Shown here: in pieces, positions 34,522-43,124 of the stretch | How the letters are laid out: each line of letters opens with the position of its first letter | Position numbering within the stretch: position 1 is the stretch's first letter | NCBI GenBank assembly: GCA_964420065.1 | Contig: CAYQQK010000002.1 | Coordinates: 101,827-165,826 of the forward strand | DNA from: CAYQQK01 sp964420065 | GTDB taxonomy: Bacteria; Bacillota; Dethiobacteria; DTU022 | Length of the DNA: 64,000 nt | Reading direction: 5' to 3' | Notes under the pieces: model-generated | Told to the model about the DNA's origin: nothing | Databases searched by the model: none | The model's input: only the letters and a program-made list of their open reading frames with translations | Made by a program: the position numbers and the translations under genes

Positions 34522-35553
34522 CTAACGAAACTGCCGTAGGAAGCGCAGGTCATTGACGAAAAAGGCCCGCAGATCCTCCACCCCGTACTTGAGCATGGCA
34601 ATACGTTCCACGCCCATGCCAAAGGCAAACCCGGTTACATCCGCCGGATCGTAACCACCGGCTTCGAGAACCCGCGGATGAACCATCCCGGCACCAAGTA
34701 TTTCCAACCAGCCGCTCTGACCGCAGGTGCGGCAGCCCGCCCCGCCACAGATGATACACAAGATATCAACTTCGGCACTCGGTTCGGTAAAGGGGAAAAA
34801 ACTTGGTCGGAAGCGAAGCCGCTGTTCGGAACCGAACATTTCTCGGGCAAACAGGAGCAAGGTCCCTTTCAGATCGGACAGGGTAACACCGCGGTCCACC
34901 GCCAGCCCCTCCACCTGATGGAACATGGGCGAGTGGCTGAGATCATCATCCCGCCGGTAAACTTTTCCCGGGGCGATCACCCGCAGCGGCAGCCTCGGGG
35001 CCTGCAGCTCCATGGTGCGGATCTGCACCGGCGAGGTGTGGGTGCGCAACAAGAATTCCGGGGTGACGTAAAAAGAATCCTGCATATCCCGGTTCGGGTG
35101 ATCCTGCTGAAAATTTAAAGCCTCAAAATTGTAATAATCGCTCTCGATCTCCGGTCCCCGGGCAATCCGGAAGCCCAAACCGGTAAAAATTGTTTCAATT
35201 TCCTCCTGAACCAGGGTCAAAGGATGTTTCCGCCCCAAAGGGAAAGGCCGTCCCGGCAAGGTTACATCGATCGCTTCTTGCTCCAGACGTTTTTCCGCTT
35301 CCCGTTCCTTCAGCGACATTTCTTTCGCGGCCAGCAATTCTTCAAAAAGGCGCCGTAAACTGTTTAACGCCTGCCCCATACGGGGGCGCTCGGCAGGAGA
35401 CAGTTGCCCCATTTGCCGTAGCAGGGTACTGACCGAACCTTTTTTCCCTAGAAAGCGCACCCGCAATGTCCGTAATTCATCCAGCCCCGTGATCCCGCTC
35501 AGGGCCTCCCGAAAGTCATTTTCCAACCGGCGCAGTTGGTTCATCAGCATCAT
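34522..35553 (-). CDS. pheS: Phenylalanine-tRNA ligase alpha subunit
   Basis: The catalytic alpha subunit, 343 residues. It has an N-terminal coiled coil, the class II motif 2 region and the Phe-pocket motifs ARGPEIESDYYNFEALN, HPNRDMQDSFYVTPEFLLRTHTSPVQ, and GMVHPRVLEAGGYDPADVTGFAFGMGVERIAML. The start at 35553 (MMLMNQLRRLEND) is chosen from an AAAGGGG eight bases upstream; downstream ATGs at 35550 and 35544 are close alternatives. Controlled by the upstream Phe T-box. Confidence 0.95.
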   Translation of the reverse strand: MMLMNQLRRLENDFREALSGITGLDELRTLRVRFLGKKGSVSTLLRQMGQLSPAERPRMGQALNSLRRLFEELLAAKEMSLKEREAEKRLEQEAIDVTLPGRPFPLGRKHPLTLVQEEIETIFTGLGFRIARGPEIESDYYNFEALNFQQDHPNRDMQDSFYVTPEFLLRTHTSPVQIRTMELQAPRLPLRVIAPGKVYRRDDDLSHSPMFHQVEGLAVDRGVTLSDLKGTLLLFAREMFGSEQRLRFRPSFFPFTEPSAEVDILCIICGGAGCRTCGQSGWLEILGAGMVHPRVLEAGGYDPADVTGFAFGMGVERIAMLKYGVEDLRAFFVNDLRFLRQFR

Positions 35554-35610
35554 GCTCCATTCCCCTTTCCCCGTCAATTCAACCGATCACCGGCCGGAAC
35601 AAGCGGGGAA

Positions 35611-35645
35611 TCAAAAAACCTTCCGTCTTTGAGGGACGAAAGGTT
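35611..35645 (-). terminator. T-box terminator hairpin before pheS
   Basis: On the minus strand AACCTTTCGTC pairs with GACGGAAGGTT around a CCTCAAA loop, followed by TTTTTTGA. It is the classic T-box terminator, mutually exclusive with an antiterminator that uses the upstream T-box sequence. Confidence 0.9.
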
Positions 35646-35883
35646 CTCTTCCGCGGTACCACCCACATTAAACCGTTTCCGGCTTCGGCTCGTGTATATC
35701 GGTAACGGGATGACCGTCCATGCGCAGGCGCCCGGCGGCGGCCTGCAGCGGGAAGCTCCGGAGTTGAATTTGGCCCGGGAGCGCCGGGCGGGGTTTGCAG
35801 TCCGTGACCCCCCCTCCCTGAAGACAACGCCTGACCCCGGGTTACTGCTGCTCCTTCATCACCGTTTGCATTGATCAATCTTG
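35611..35883 (-). ncRNA. T-box leader, phenylalanine-responsive
   Basis: The minus-strand leader contains the T-box core TGGGTGGTACCGCG at 35652-35665, followed by an intrinsic terminator (below). Stem I base is GCAGC paired with GCTGC, with an AGTA loop-E type motif on the 5' side, and a UUC (Phe) codon at 35752-35754 in the expected specifier position on the 3' side. Uncharged tRNA-Phe should promote readthrough into pheST. Confidence 0.93.
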
Positions 35884-35889
35884 AAAAAA

Positions 35890-35918
35890 ATTATAGCACA
35901 ACAATTTCTAAAAAACAA
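35890..35918 (-). promoter_or_regulatory. Sigma-A promoter of pheST leader
   Basis: TTGTTT (35913-35918) and TATAAT (35890-35895) are separated by 17 bases on the minus strand, with TGC just before the -10. Transcription begins near 35883, at the 5' end of the T-box. Confidence 0.75.
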
Positions 35919-35958
35919 TACCACGCCTGGTGCGTTTACCAGCTGTTTCACCGGCGGT

Positions 35959-36747
35959 TTAGCGACGCTGGCGCCGCACCTCGTACAGAATGACCGCTGC
36001 TGCCAGGGCGGCGTTGAGAGAACGATCCCAGCCGGGCTGGGGAATCGAAAGAGCCTCGCCGGAAGCGGCAACCAGTTCCGGAGCAGCCCCGCTGCTTTCG
36101 TTGCCGATAATGATCAGGGTTGGGATGCTGAAATCGGCATCCCAGTAGCATCGCGGCGCTCCCGGAACGGCGACCACCGCCTGCCCGCCCCGCCGCCTGA
36201 AAGCGGCCGGCAAGGAGAGGGGTTCGCCAGTACGGGCCGGGGGGAGATGAAAAGCCGCCCCGGCCGAGGAACGCAAGGTTTTGGGGTTGAAGGGATCCGC
36301 ACAGCCCGCTGTACAATAGATCGCCTCTACCCCTGTCGCGGCGGCGGTGCGAATCAAGGTCCCAAGATTACCCGGATCCCGAATCCGGTCCAAAAGCAAA
36401 GCCAGAGAAGGGTTTTCCGGTGGTTCCGCGACCGGTAAAGGGGTAATGGCGGCAACTTCCCGGGGCATATCGGTTTGGGCCAGGCGGGCAAAAAGGGCCG
36501 GGGTGACCGGGCATTGCCGCGTTTGAGGGGAGAAAACCCGCTCCCACAAACCTTTTTCCCGCTCCCGGTAACGGCGGGTGTAAAATATCGCCTCCGGCAT
36601 CAAGCCGGCCCGGATCGACTCCTCCAGCAGGTGCGGCCCCTCCAGGACCAGTTTCCCACTTCGCTGACGCTGCCGCGCGCTCCGGGCCAGAGCGAGGTAG
36701 GTTTTGACCAAAGGGTTGCGTGGACTTGAAATCTCCTCGACTGTCAA
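35959..36747 (-). CDS. TrmH/SpoU family RNA 2'-O-ribose methyltransferase
   Basis: A 262-residue SPOUT-class methyltransferase, most likely acting on 23S rRNA (RlmB/YsgA-like). It has an N-terminal substrate-binding domain (ISSPRNPLVKTYLALA ... GKLVLEGPHLLEESI) and the knotted domain with motifs LLLDRIRDPGNLGTLIRTAAATG (motif 1), LIIIGNESSGAAPEL (motif 2) and IPQPGWDRSLNAALAAAVILYE (motif 3). In motif 3 the usual pattern is SLNVS/A; here SLNAA. It sits just downstream of ktrA, and just before the pheS leader region on the same strand. Confidence 0.9.
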   Translation of the reverse strand: MTVEEISSPRNPLVKTYLALARSARQRQRSGKLVLEGPHLLEESIRAGLMPEAIFYTRRYREREKGLWERVFSPQTRQCPVTPALFARLAQTDMPREVAAITPLPVAEPPENPSLALLLDRIRDPGNLGTLIRTAAATGVEAIYCTAGCADPFNPKTLRSSAGAAFHLPPARTGEPLSLPAAFRRRGGQAVVAVPGAPRCYWDADFSIPTLIIIGNESSGAAPELVAASGEALSIPQPGWDRSLNAALAAAVILYEVRRQRR

Positions 36748-36748
36748 G

Positions 36749-37405
36749 CTAGAGCCACCCCAGCCGGTGCAAAGCCTTGTTGTCCCCGATAGCGACGATG
36801 ATATCGTTGGCCCGAATCATGTCCCGGGCTGCCGGGGAAAGGTTGATCTGCGTGCCGGGTCTGCGTAAAGCGATTACGTTCACCCCGAAACGGGCCCGCA
36901 AACCCGCCTCCTGCAGAGAACGATCGATCAGTTCCGGAGGCGCCACCACTTCAACGATACTGTAGTCGGGAGACAGTTCGATCAGATCGATAATATTATT
37001 TTTGATCAAACTATGAACCAGTTTGTGCCCCATATCGCGTTCGGGAAAAACAACCTGGTCCACTCCTATTTTTGCAAGTACTTTTCCGTGCAGATCATTC
37101 TGGGCCTTGGCAACGATGAACCGGGCCCCCAGTTCTTTCAACACAAGGCTGGCCATAATGCTGGATTGCAGTTCTTGACCAAAAGCAACAACAACGAGGT
37201 CAAAGTCGGCAATCCCCAACGATTGCAGTACTTCTTCACTGGCGGCATCGGCCTGGGCGGCATGGGTCACGTGCGGCGTAATGCTCTGGACTTCGGTTTC
37301 ATCCCGATCAATAACCATCACATCATGCCCCAAATCATAAGCTGTTCTGGCCACGCTCGTCCCGAACTGCCCTGTTCCGAGCACAAGAAACTGTTTTTTA
37401 CTCAC
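36749..37405 (-). CDS. ktrA: Ktr/Trk potassium uptake regulatory subunit (KtrA)
   Basis: A 218-residue cytoplasmic RCK protein gating the partner KtrB channel. The N-terminal Rossmann domain has QFLVLGTGQFGTSVARTAYDLGHDVMVID with the GxGxxG nucleotide site, followed by HAAQADAASEEVLQSLGI and the C-terminal TrkA_C domain (IVEVVAPPELIDRSLQEAGLRARFGVNVIALRR). The GTG at 37405 has AGGTG nine bases upstream; the frame extends 25 codons further without similarity. Adjacent to ktrB on the same strand. Confidence 0.93.
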   Translation of the reverse strand: MSKKQFLVLGTGQFGTSVARTAYDLGHDVMVIDRDETEVQSITPHVTHAAQADAASEEVLQSLGIADFDLVVVAFGQELQSSIMASLVLKELGARFIVAKAQNDLHGKVLAKIGVDQVVFPERDMGHKLVHSLIKNNIIDLIELSPDYSIVEVVAPPELIDRSLQEAGLRARFGVNVIALRRPGTQINLSPAARDMIRANDIIVAIGDNKALHRLGWL

Positions 37406-37491
37406 TTGGTCGCACACCTGCCTTTTTGTTGAACGCCGATTCCCGGCTGTCCTTGCGACACCACCGGAGAAGAACCGCAACCCGTAGCCGG

Positions 37492-38823
37492 CTAGCCGAT
37501 CAGTATTTTTTCCTCCGGGTAGCGAAGGCTTTCATCCCGGTAGGGACGGGCCAGGGCTACGAGTATGGTCAGGGGACCGATCCGCCCGCTAAACATGGCC
37601 GCAACGATCACCAGTTTGCTCAAAACAGATAAACCCGGTGTAATCCCGTAACTTAAACCGACCGTGCCAAAGGCGGAAACTGCCTCAAAAAGGAGGGCCT
37701 GGAAAGGCAGATCCTCGAAAAGGGTTAAAAGGAGTGTCGTTGCAAAGACCATGGCCAGGGCCCAGCCGATAATAGCCATCGCCTGAACGACCTGGCGGAC
37801 GGGAATACGACGGTAAAAGATGACAGGGTCCTGACGGCCACGAACCATGGATACCAGAGCGATGCAGGCAATACCTGCAGTGGTCGTTTTCACCCCGCCC
37901 CCGGTAGAAGCGGGAGAAGCTCCGATAAACATCAGTCCCATCATGATCAAAACCATCGGCCGGCGGAGCAAAGCCGTATTCACTACGCTAAAGCCGGTAG
38001 TGCGAGTGGCCGACGTAAAAAAGGCTCCGAATATTTTACCGGTTCCGGTCAGGGAACCAAGGGTGTCCGGGTTGCCCCGTTCCAGTAAAAACATCGCTCC
38101 TGCCCCGGCAAAAAGTAGCAAACCCGATATAACCAGCACCATCCGCGAATGCAACGTGAAGTGCCTGGGCTGGTGCAGGTTTTTGACGACATTGAAAATG
38201 ACAGCGTGCCCAAGCCCCCCCAGGATCAGTAAAACAAAAATGGTTCCATTCACCAGGTAATCTTCGGGGTTTCCAACAAGGCTCTCGAACCCCCCAAACA
38301 AATCGAAGCCGGCGTTGCCAAAAGCGGATACGGCGTGAAATAACGCCATGAACCCCCCTCGACCCCAACCGTACTCCGGCACGAAGCGGCAGCTCATCAA
38401 TAAAGCGCCGGCCAGGATGAGAAGAACCGCCAGGCGGATGATAGCACGAACCGTGGGAATCACCCCGGTCAGCGAACCACTGTGCAGCGTCTCCTGGACC
38501 ATGATTCTGTCCCACAGGGTGATGCGCCGGCCCAGAAAAACAAAAATCAATGTCGCCATGGTCATGAAACCGAGCGAACCAATGAAAATAAGCAGCATGA
38601 TCACCGCCTGGCCAAAAGAAGAGAAAAAGGTAGCGGTATCAACCACCACCAACCCGGTCACGCATGTTGCCGAAGTAGCGGTAAAAAGGGCGTCCAGGAA
38701 AGATAAACTGTCGCCGGAGGTCGAAAAAGGCAACATTAAAAACAGTGATCCGACCAGGATCACTGCTAAAAATCCACCCACCAGGTAGCGGGATGGGTTT
38801 TGAGGTACGTTTGGTATGCGCAT
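37492..38823 (-). CDS. ktrB: Ktr/Trk potassium uptake membrane subunit (KtrB)
   Basis: The 443-residue ion-conducting subunit has about eight membrane segments and four pore-loop repeats, seen as ATSATCVTGLVVVDT, VSAFGNAGFDLFG, TSATRTTGFSVVNT and VSAFGTVGLSYGITPG, each with the conserved filter glycine. It pairs with KtrA just downstream. The ATG at 38823 has no strong ribosome site and lies 63 bases from the rplT stop, so it might be read through from the infC operon. Confidence 0.94.
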   Translation of the reverse strand: MRIPNVPQNPSRYLVGGFLAVILVGSLFLMLPFSTSGDSLSFLDALFTATSATCVTGLVVVDTATFFSSFGQAVIMLLIFIGSLGFMTMATLIFVFLGRRITLWDRIMVQETLHSGSLTGVIPTVRAIIRLAVLLILAGALLMSCRFVPEYGWGRGGFMALFHAVSAFGNAGFDLFGGFESLVGNPEDYLVNGTIFVLLILGGLGHAVIFNVVKNLHQPRHFTLHSRMVLVISGLLLFAGAGAMFLLERGNPDTLGSLTGTGKIFGAFFTSATRTTGFSVVNTALLRRPMVLIMMGLMFIGASPASTGGGVKTTTAGIACIALVSMVRGRQDPVIFYRRIPVRQVVQAMAIIGWALAMVFATTLLLTLFEDLPFQALLFEAVSAFGTVGLSYGITPGLSVLSKLVIVAAMFSGRIGPLTILVALARPYRDESLRYPEEKILIG

Positions 38824-38886
38824 GATGTTTTTCTCTGAATGACCGGCGAACGGTATCTGACCATCCGACAGCCGAAGCTCGAACTT

Positions 38887-39240
38887 TTATAAATTATCCC
38901 TGGCAACCCGGGCCAGACGATCAAAACCGACCCGATCCTTGACCGCCATCTCGGCCAGCATTTTCCGGTTAATTTCGATCTCGGCCTTACGTAAACCACT
39001 GATAAAACGACTATAGGAAAGACCGTTCAGACGCGCTGCGGCGTTAATACGTGTAATCCATAATTTACGAAAGTCACGCTTACGCTGCCGCCGATCCCGG
39101 TAGGCATACTGCAGGGATTTCATGACCTGTTCATTGGCCGCCCGGAATAGCCTGCTCTTGGCCCCATAATACCCTTTGGCCAGTTTTAATACTTTTTTAC
39201 GGCGCCTCCTGGCAGATGATACATTCCTTACCCGGGGCAT
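38887..39240 (-). CDS. rplT: 50S ribosomal protein L20
   Basis: A 117-residue L20 with the typical basic N-terminus MPRVRNVSSARRRRKKVLK, the YYGAKSRLFRAANEQVMKSL region and RKLWITRINAAARLNGLSYSRFISGL. L20 also represses its own operon in Bacillota by binding the infC leader. Third gene of infC-rpmI-rplT. Confidence 0.98.
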   Translation of the reverse strand: MPRVRNVSSARRRRKKVLKLAKGYYGAKSRLFRAANEQVMKSLQYAYRDRRQRKRDFRKLWITRINAAARLNGLSYSRFISGLRKAEIEINRKMLAEMAVKDRVGFDRLARVARDNL

Positions 39241-39269
39241 AACCGCACCTCCTTCACATATTGCAAAGA

Positions 39270-39461
39270 CTAAGGCAACAGTATCTCTACCCTTTTGCGG
39301 TCGGCGGGGTTCACCAGCGTTGATTGGCGCAACCGGCGCTTGCGACCGGCGCTTTTCTTTTCAAGAAGGTGACTTTTAAAGGCCCGGAAGCGCTTTATTT
39401 TGCCTCCCCCGGTCCGGCGGAACCGCTTCGCCGCCCCTCGGTGAGTTTTCATTTTAGGCAC
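39270..39461 (-). CDS. rpmI: 50S ribosomal protein L35
   Basis: A 63-residue L35, with MPKMKTHRGAAKRFRRTGGGKIKR at the N-terminus and KSHLLEKKSAGRKRRLRQST in the middle; length 63 is normal. Second gene of the infC operon. Confidence 0.97.
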   Translation of the reverse strand: MPKMKTHRGAAKRFRRTGGGKIKRFRAFKSHLLEKKSAGRKRRLRQSTLVNPADRKRVEILLP

Positions 39462-39492
39462 AGATGCTGCCTCCTTTACATTCTTTGGTGTC

Positions 39493-39999
39493 CTATTTTG
39501 AAGACAAGATCATGATCATGTTGCGCCCTTCCAGCCGGGGCACCCGTTCAACAACACCAAGTTCACCCACTTCTTCCGCCAGGCGCCGGCACAGATGCTG
39601 CGCATTCTGGGAATGGGTGATTTCCCGGCCGCGAAACATGACCGTCACTTTAACCTTGTCCCCCTCCTGAAGGAAGCGGCGGGCATTCTTTACCTTCACG
39701 GCAAAGTCGTGACTATCTATATTCGGACGCATTTTCACTTCTTTGATCGTGACCTGTTTTTGGTTCTTGCGCGCTTCCCGCTCCCGCTTGCTCTGTTCAT
39801 ACTTGAACTTGCCGTAATCCATGATCCGGCACACCGGCGGGCGGGCCTGAGGAGCTACGTTAACCAGGTCCAATTTTTTAAGGGCCGCGGCCTGCAGCGC
39901 TTCCTGAAGACCCATCGCCCCAAGCGGGGTACCGTCTGTGTCAATGACCAGGACCTCCCTGGCGTTGATCTGTTCATTGACCAGCAAGTTTTTGCTAAT
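39493..39999 (-). CDS. infC: Translation initiation factor IF-3 (AUU start)
   Basis: IF-3 binds the 30S subunit and checks initiator tRNA and start codon. The protein has the N-domain NEQINAREVLVIDTDGTPLGAM, the KFKYEQSKREREARKNQKQ linker and the C-domain RPNIDSHDFAVKVKNARRFL...KVKVTVMFRGREITH. The start I choose is an ATT at 39999: it gives the expected N-terminus (I/M)SKNLLVNEQ and has GGAGGTG seven bases upstream. AUU is a conserved IF-3 start that allows autoregulation. A TTG at 39987 is the next candidate but lacks its own site. Confidence 0.95.
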   Translation of the reverse strand: MSKNLLVNEQINAREVLVIDTDGTPLGAMGLQEALQAAALKKLDLVNVAPQARPPVCRIMDYGKFKYEQSKREREARKNQKQVTIKEVKMRPNIDSHDFAVKVKNARRFLQEGDKVKVTVMFRGREITHSQNAQHLCRRLAEEVGELGVVERVPRLEGRNMIMILSSK

Positions 40000-40178
40000 C
40001 TCCGTTCACCTCCAGCAATTTTTCCTGCCCTTTGCAGCCAAATAGAAAGAGCAGGCGCGGCGGCCACCTGCTCATCTGGATCACCCTTTGTTGTTCCAAA
40101 TCGTCGGGCTACCCGGGCGGCAGTTCCTTTGCAGTAACGCCCCAGGGTGAGAAGCGGTGGCTTCTACTTACTGTTTAA
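40000..40178 (-). ncRNA. infC leader (L20-type autoregulatory leader, probable)
   Basis: About 180 bases of untranslated leader precede infC. It contains GTAGAAGCCACCGCTTCTCACC near its 5' end, a hairpin typical of L20-responsive leaders in Bacillota, and a terminator-like hairpin at 40049-40073. By analogy with B. subtilis, L20 binding would favour premature termination. The L20-site assignment is by resemblance and not by a covariance model. Confidence 0.7.
40042..40073 (-). terminator. Leader terminator before infC
   Basis: On the minus strand GAGCAGG and CCTGCTC form a seven-pair GC-rich stem with an 11-base loop, followed by TTTCTATTT. It lies between the leader hairpins and infC ribosome site, where an attenuator is expected. 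Confidence 0.7.
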
Positions 40179-40207
40179 ATTATACCGGAAAGATTCAAGT
40201 CGGTCAA
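40179..40207 (-). promoter_or_regulatory. Sigma-A promoter of infC-rpmI-rplT
   Basis: TTGACC (40202-40207) and TATAAT (40179-40184) on the minus strand are separated by 17 bases; it is close to consensus. It lies just after the thrS stop at 40215. Confidence 0.85.
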
Positions 40208-40214
40208 TTAATTT

Positions 40215-41957
40215 TTAAATTGCATCCTTGACTTCAATTTCACGGCTCAACCGGGCTGTAAATTCGGCGAGGGTCATTGGGCCCAGATCTCCTCCTTCCC
40301 GGTGGCGCAACGCCACCAGGCCCCCTTCCTGTTCCCGATCACCTAGTACCAGCATGTACGGGATTTTCATGATCTGGGCCTCCCGGACCTTGTAGCCAAC
40401 CTTTTCGTTGCGCTCATCCAACTCGGCCCGCAAGCCGGCTTCGCGTAAAACCCCAAGAACAGTGCGGCCATAATCGTGATGCCGCGCGGCAATCGGGATC
40501 ACCAGTGCTTGCACGGGGGCCAGCCAGGCCGGAAACGCACCGGCATAATGTTCCACGAGCAGGGCAAAAAAACGTTCCATCGCTCCATAGATCACCCGGT
40601 GAATGACCACGGGGCGATGCTTCTGTCCGTCCGGACCGATGTAGTGCAGATCGAACTTTTCGGGCATCTGAAAATCGAGTTGAATTGTACTGCACTGCCA
40701 GTTCCGTCCAAGGCAATCCTGCAGGTGAAAATCAATTTTGGGCCCGTAAAAGGCACCGTCACCCGGATTGATCCGATAATCGATCCCGCGATCCTGCAGT
40801 ACCTTTTCCAGGACGGCCGTGGCATGATCCCACAATTCTAGCCCACCCATGGCTTTCTCCGGCCGTGTGCTCAGTTCAACCCGGTAAGCAAAACCAAAAA
40901 CACGGTAAAAGCGATCCACCAGGTCGATCACCGCACCTATTTCTGATTCCGCCTGCCCGGGCAGCATGAAAATATGGGCGTCGTCCTGCGTGAAACTGCG
41001 CACCCGCATCAAACCGTGCAAGGCGCCGGAAAGCTCATGTCGATGCACCTGCCCCATTTCGGCAATGCGCCGCGGCAGGTCACGATAGCTATGCATCCGG
41101 GAACGGTAGACCAGCATCGCCCCCGGGCAATTCATCGGTTTGACAGCGAAATCCTGATCGTCAATCCGGGTGAAATACATATTTTCCCGGAAATGCTCCC
41201 AGTGACCGGATTGTTCCCAAAGGCTGCGATTCATGATCAGGGGCGTTTTGATCTCCTCGTAACCGGCCCGGCGATGTTCTTCCCTCCAAAAACGGAGCAA
41301 CTCTTGCCAGACAACCATCCCGTTGTGGTGCAAGAAGGGAAAACCGGGGGCCTCGTCATGCAGACTGAAAAGGTCCAGTTCCTTTCCCAGGCGGCGGTGA
41401 TCCCTTTTTTTTGCTTCCTCGAGCAGGCGCAGGTGCTCCGCCAGCCCATTTTCGGTCAAAAACGCGGTACCGTAGATACGCTGCAGCATGGGATTATGTT
41501 CATTTCCCCGCCAGTACGCTCCGGCCAACCCGGTCAACTTGAAGGCGCGGACCGCCCCGGTATGCGGAAGATGCGGTCCGGCGCAGAGATCGACAAATTC
41601 GCCCTGGCGGTAAAAACTGATCGTTTCTCCCGGGGGCATATCGTGCAATAGTTCCAGTTTGTAGAGTTCACCCTCTTTTTGAAGCAGGGTTTCCGCCGCC
41701 TTCACGGAAAGCGTATGCCGGGTGATAGGCAATTTTTCACGGATAATGTTGCGCATCTCTTTTTCGATCAGGGGCAGATCCTCTGCGGATACAGGCTCGG
41801 GAAAATCAAAATCATAATAAAAACCGTTTTCAATGGCCGGACCGATACCCAACTTTACCCCCGGGTAAAGGCGTTTCACTGCCTGGGCCAGGACGTGGCT
41901 GGTACTATGGCGGTACGTTCTCAATGCCGCTTCATCCGTATTGTCCGTCTGTCTCAA
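40215..41957 (-). CDS. thrS: Threonine-tRNA ligase lacking the N-terminal TGS domain
   Basis: A class II synthetase of 580 residues (usual full length about 635-645). The N2 editing domain is present with HSTSHVLAQAV and later DLCAGPHLPHTG; the catalytic core has the zinc-binding cysteine in VKPMNCPGAMLVYRS, motif 2 HRHELSGALHGLMRVRSFTQDDAHIF and histidines for zinc; the C-terminal anticodon domain starts at FPAWLAPVQALVIPI. The TGS (N1) domain is absent: the TTG start at 41957 is only about 50 bases from the transcription start, so there is no room for it. No T-box lies upstream. Confidence 0.93.
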   Translation of the reverse strand: MRQTDNTDEAALRTYRHSTSHVLAQAVKRLYPGVKLGIGPAIENGFYYDFDFPEPVSAEDLPLIEKEMRNIIREKLPITRHTLSVKAAETLLQKEGELYKLELLHDMPPGETISFYRQGEFVDLCAGPHLPHTGAVRAFKLTGLAGAYWRGNEHNPMLQRIYGTAFLTENGLAEHLRLLEEAKKRDHRRLGKELDLFSLHDEAPGFPFLHHNGMVVWQELLRFWREEHRRAGYEEIKTPLIMNRSLWEQSGHWEHFRENMYFTRIDDQDFAVKPMNCPGAMLVYRSRMHSYRDLPRRIAEMGQVHRHELSGALHGLMRVRSFTQDDAHIFMLPGQAESEIGAVIDLVDRFYRVFGFAYRVELSTRPEKAMGGLELWDHATAVLEKVLQDRGIDYRINPGDGAFYGPKIDFHLQDCLGRNWQCSTIQLDFQMPEKFDLHYIGPDGQKHRPVVIHRVIYGAMERFFALLVEHYAGAFPAWLAPVQALVIPIAARHHDYGRTVLGVLREAGLRAELDERNEKVGYKVREAQIMKIPYMLVLGDREQEGGLVALRHREGGDLGPMTLAEFTARLSREIEVKDAI

Positions 41958-42011
41958 GCCCTAACCGCCCCTTTCAAGCCCCGTGTCCGAACTCACCGCT
42001 ACAATATCCTA

Positions 42012-42040
42012 ATGATAAAACTTGTCCCAACAACTGTCAA
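42012..42040 (-). promoter_or_regulatory. Sigma-A promoter of thrS
   Basis: TTGACA (42035-42040) and TATCAT (42012-42017) on the minus strand, 17-base spacer. Transcription starts near 42005, leaving about 48 bases of leader before the TTG start, too short for a T-box. Confidence 0.85.
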
Positions 42041-42041
42041 G

Positions 42042-42068
42042 GAAAACGGGCGGGGATGGAACCCGCCC
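42042..42068 (-). terminator. Intrinsic terminator after the ytxC-like gene
   Basis: On the minus strand GGGCGGG and CCCGCCC form a perfect seven-pair stem with a TTCCATC loop, followed by GTTTTCC. It lies just upstream of the thrS -35 box and ends the ytxC-like transcript. Confidence 0.65.
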
Positions 42069-42165
42069 CTGTAAGCGATCGTATCAAACAGGGATGAAAC
42101 CCGTTTTAAAGAAAACGTTCAGGGGTTTGGCAAATAGAGAAAGGGCAAATTTTCGCGCAAGCAGT

Positions 42166-43059
42166 TCAAACCGGGTTCCCGTCCCGGGTCGTGCAGGAAG
42201 TTGTCGCCTGACAATGGGGGCAACCACCGCAAAAAGAAAGGCGCTGTTCGAAGATGCGGCGTAACGTTTCCACCGCACGGGGGTAGCGGGGCGTCACATT
42301 CTGGTGCACCAGAATGTGACGTGGAGCGATCGTGACCAGCATGCTTACCAGGAGATCTTCATAGTCTCCCTCTTCCAGCTCTTCCAGGGTCAACTCTTCC
42401 CATTCCTCCAGATCGACTTGCTGACAACGCTGATCGGTGACCTGAAACTGTCCCTGTTGATCCAGGGAGAGGTGAATTAGATCAATTTTTGGTTCTTCCG
42501 TATCAAGAAAATAACGTAGCATCTGAATCAGTTCCCGGTATTCCTTTTCGGCCAGAAAGTTTTCAACCGCACCGGCAAGCACTTTTTTGAGTTCATCCCG
42601 GTAATCCTGCAACCGAAAATTGACGAAACCGTCCAGGTTCAAATGGACCCCTTCGAGCAAAAAGAAATGTTTGAGGCGGCTTTCAATAATCGCCTGGGTG
42701 GCCTCCGGTCTATAGCAGACGGAGCCTTTCTGAATCTTCTGCCGAGCCAGGGCAAATATTTCCCGACGCTCATTGGGCCGAAAATAAAAATAATAACGCT
42801 GGAGCAGATCTTCCAGCAGGACGTCTCCGAATTGCCGCACGATAAAGCGGGCAATCAGCGAGGCCAAAAACGCCCCCATTTTGCGGCGCTGCCCGGTACC
42901 CGCCGCCGACTGCCGCGGATAAAAATAGAATGCCTGGTGATCCCGGCCGGAGGAGCAACCCCAGGAGAAACCAACCAGGTTGACCAATGCGCTTTTTTGG
43001 GTGAACACCTCTTTTAAATGGGCCGAAGAACGTCTGGAAACAACAGAAAATATACTCAC
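42166..43059 (-). CDS. ytxC: YtxC-like putative sporulation protein
   Basis: A 297-residue protein whose length and pattern match the YtxC family of sporulating Bacillota: an N-terminal predicted alpha/beta part, the central FIVRQFGDVLLEDLLQRYYFYF and NLDGFVNFRLQDYRDELKKVL segments, and a C-terminal FVTIAPRHILVHQ-like LVTIAPRHILVHQN motif. There is a cluster of cysteines near the end (FCGGCPHCQATTSC). The GTG at 43059 has AGGAGG seven bases upstream. The location just upstream of thrS is seen in other Bacillota. Biochemical role is unknown. Confidence 0.82.
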   Translation of the reverse strand: MSIFSVVSRRSSAHLKEVFTQKSALVNLVGFSWGCSSGRDHQAFYFYPRQSAAGTGQRRKMGAFLASLIARFIVRQFGDVLLEDLLQRYYFYFRPNERREIFALARQKIQKGSVCYRPEATQAIIESRLKHFFLLEGVHLNLDGFVNFRLQDYRDELKKVLAGAVENFLAEKEYRELIQMLRYFLDTEEPKIDLIHLSLDQQGQFQVTDQRCQQVDLEEWEELTLEELEEGDYEDLLVSMLVTIAPRHILVHQNVTPRYPRAVETLRRIFEQRLSFCGGCPHCQATTSCTTRDGNPV

Positions 43060-43124
43060 CGGGCTTCCTCCTTTCTACCCTTAGTATATGAGGACGCCCG
43101 GAAATGTAATCCGTAATTGCATTT

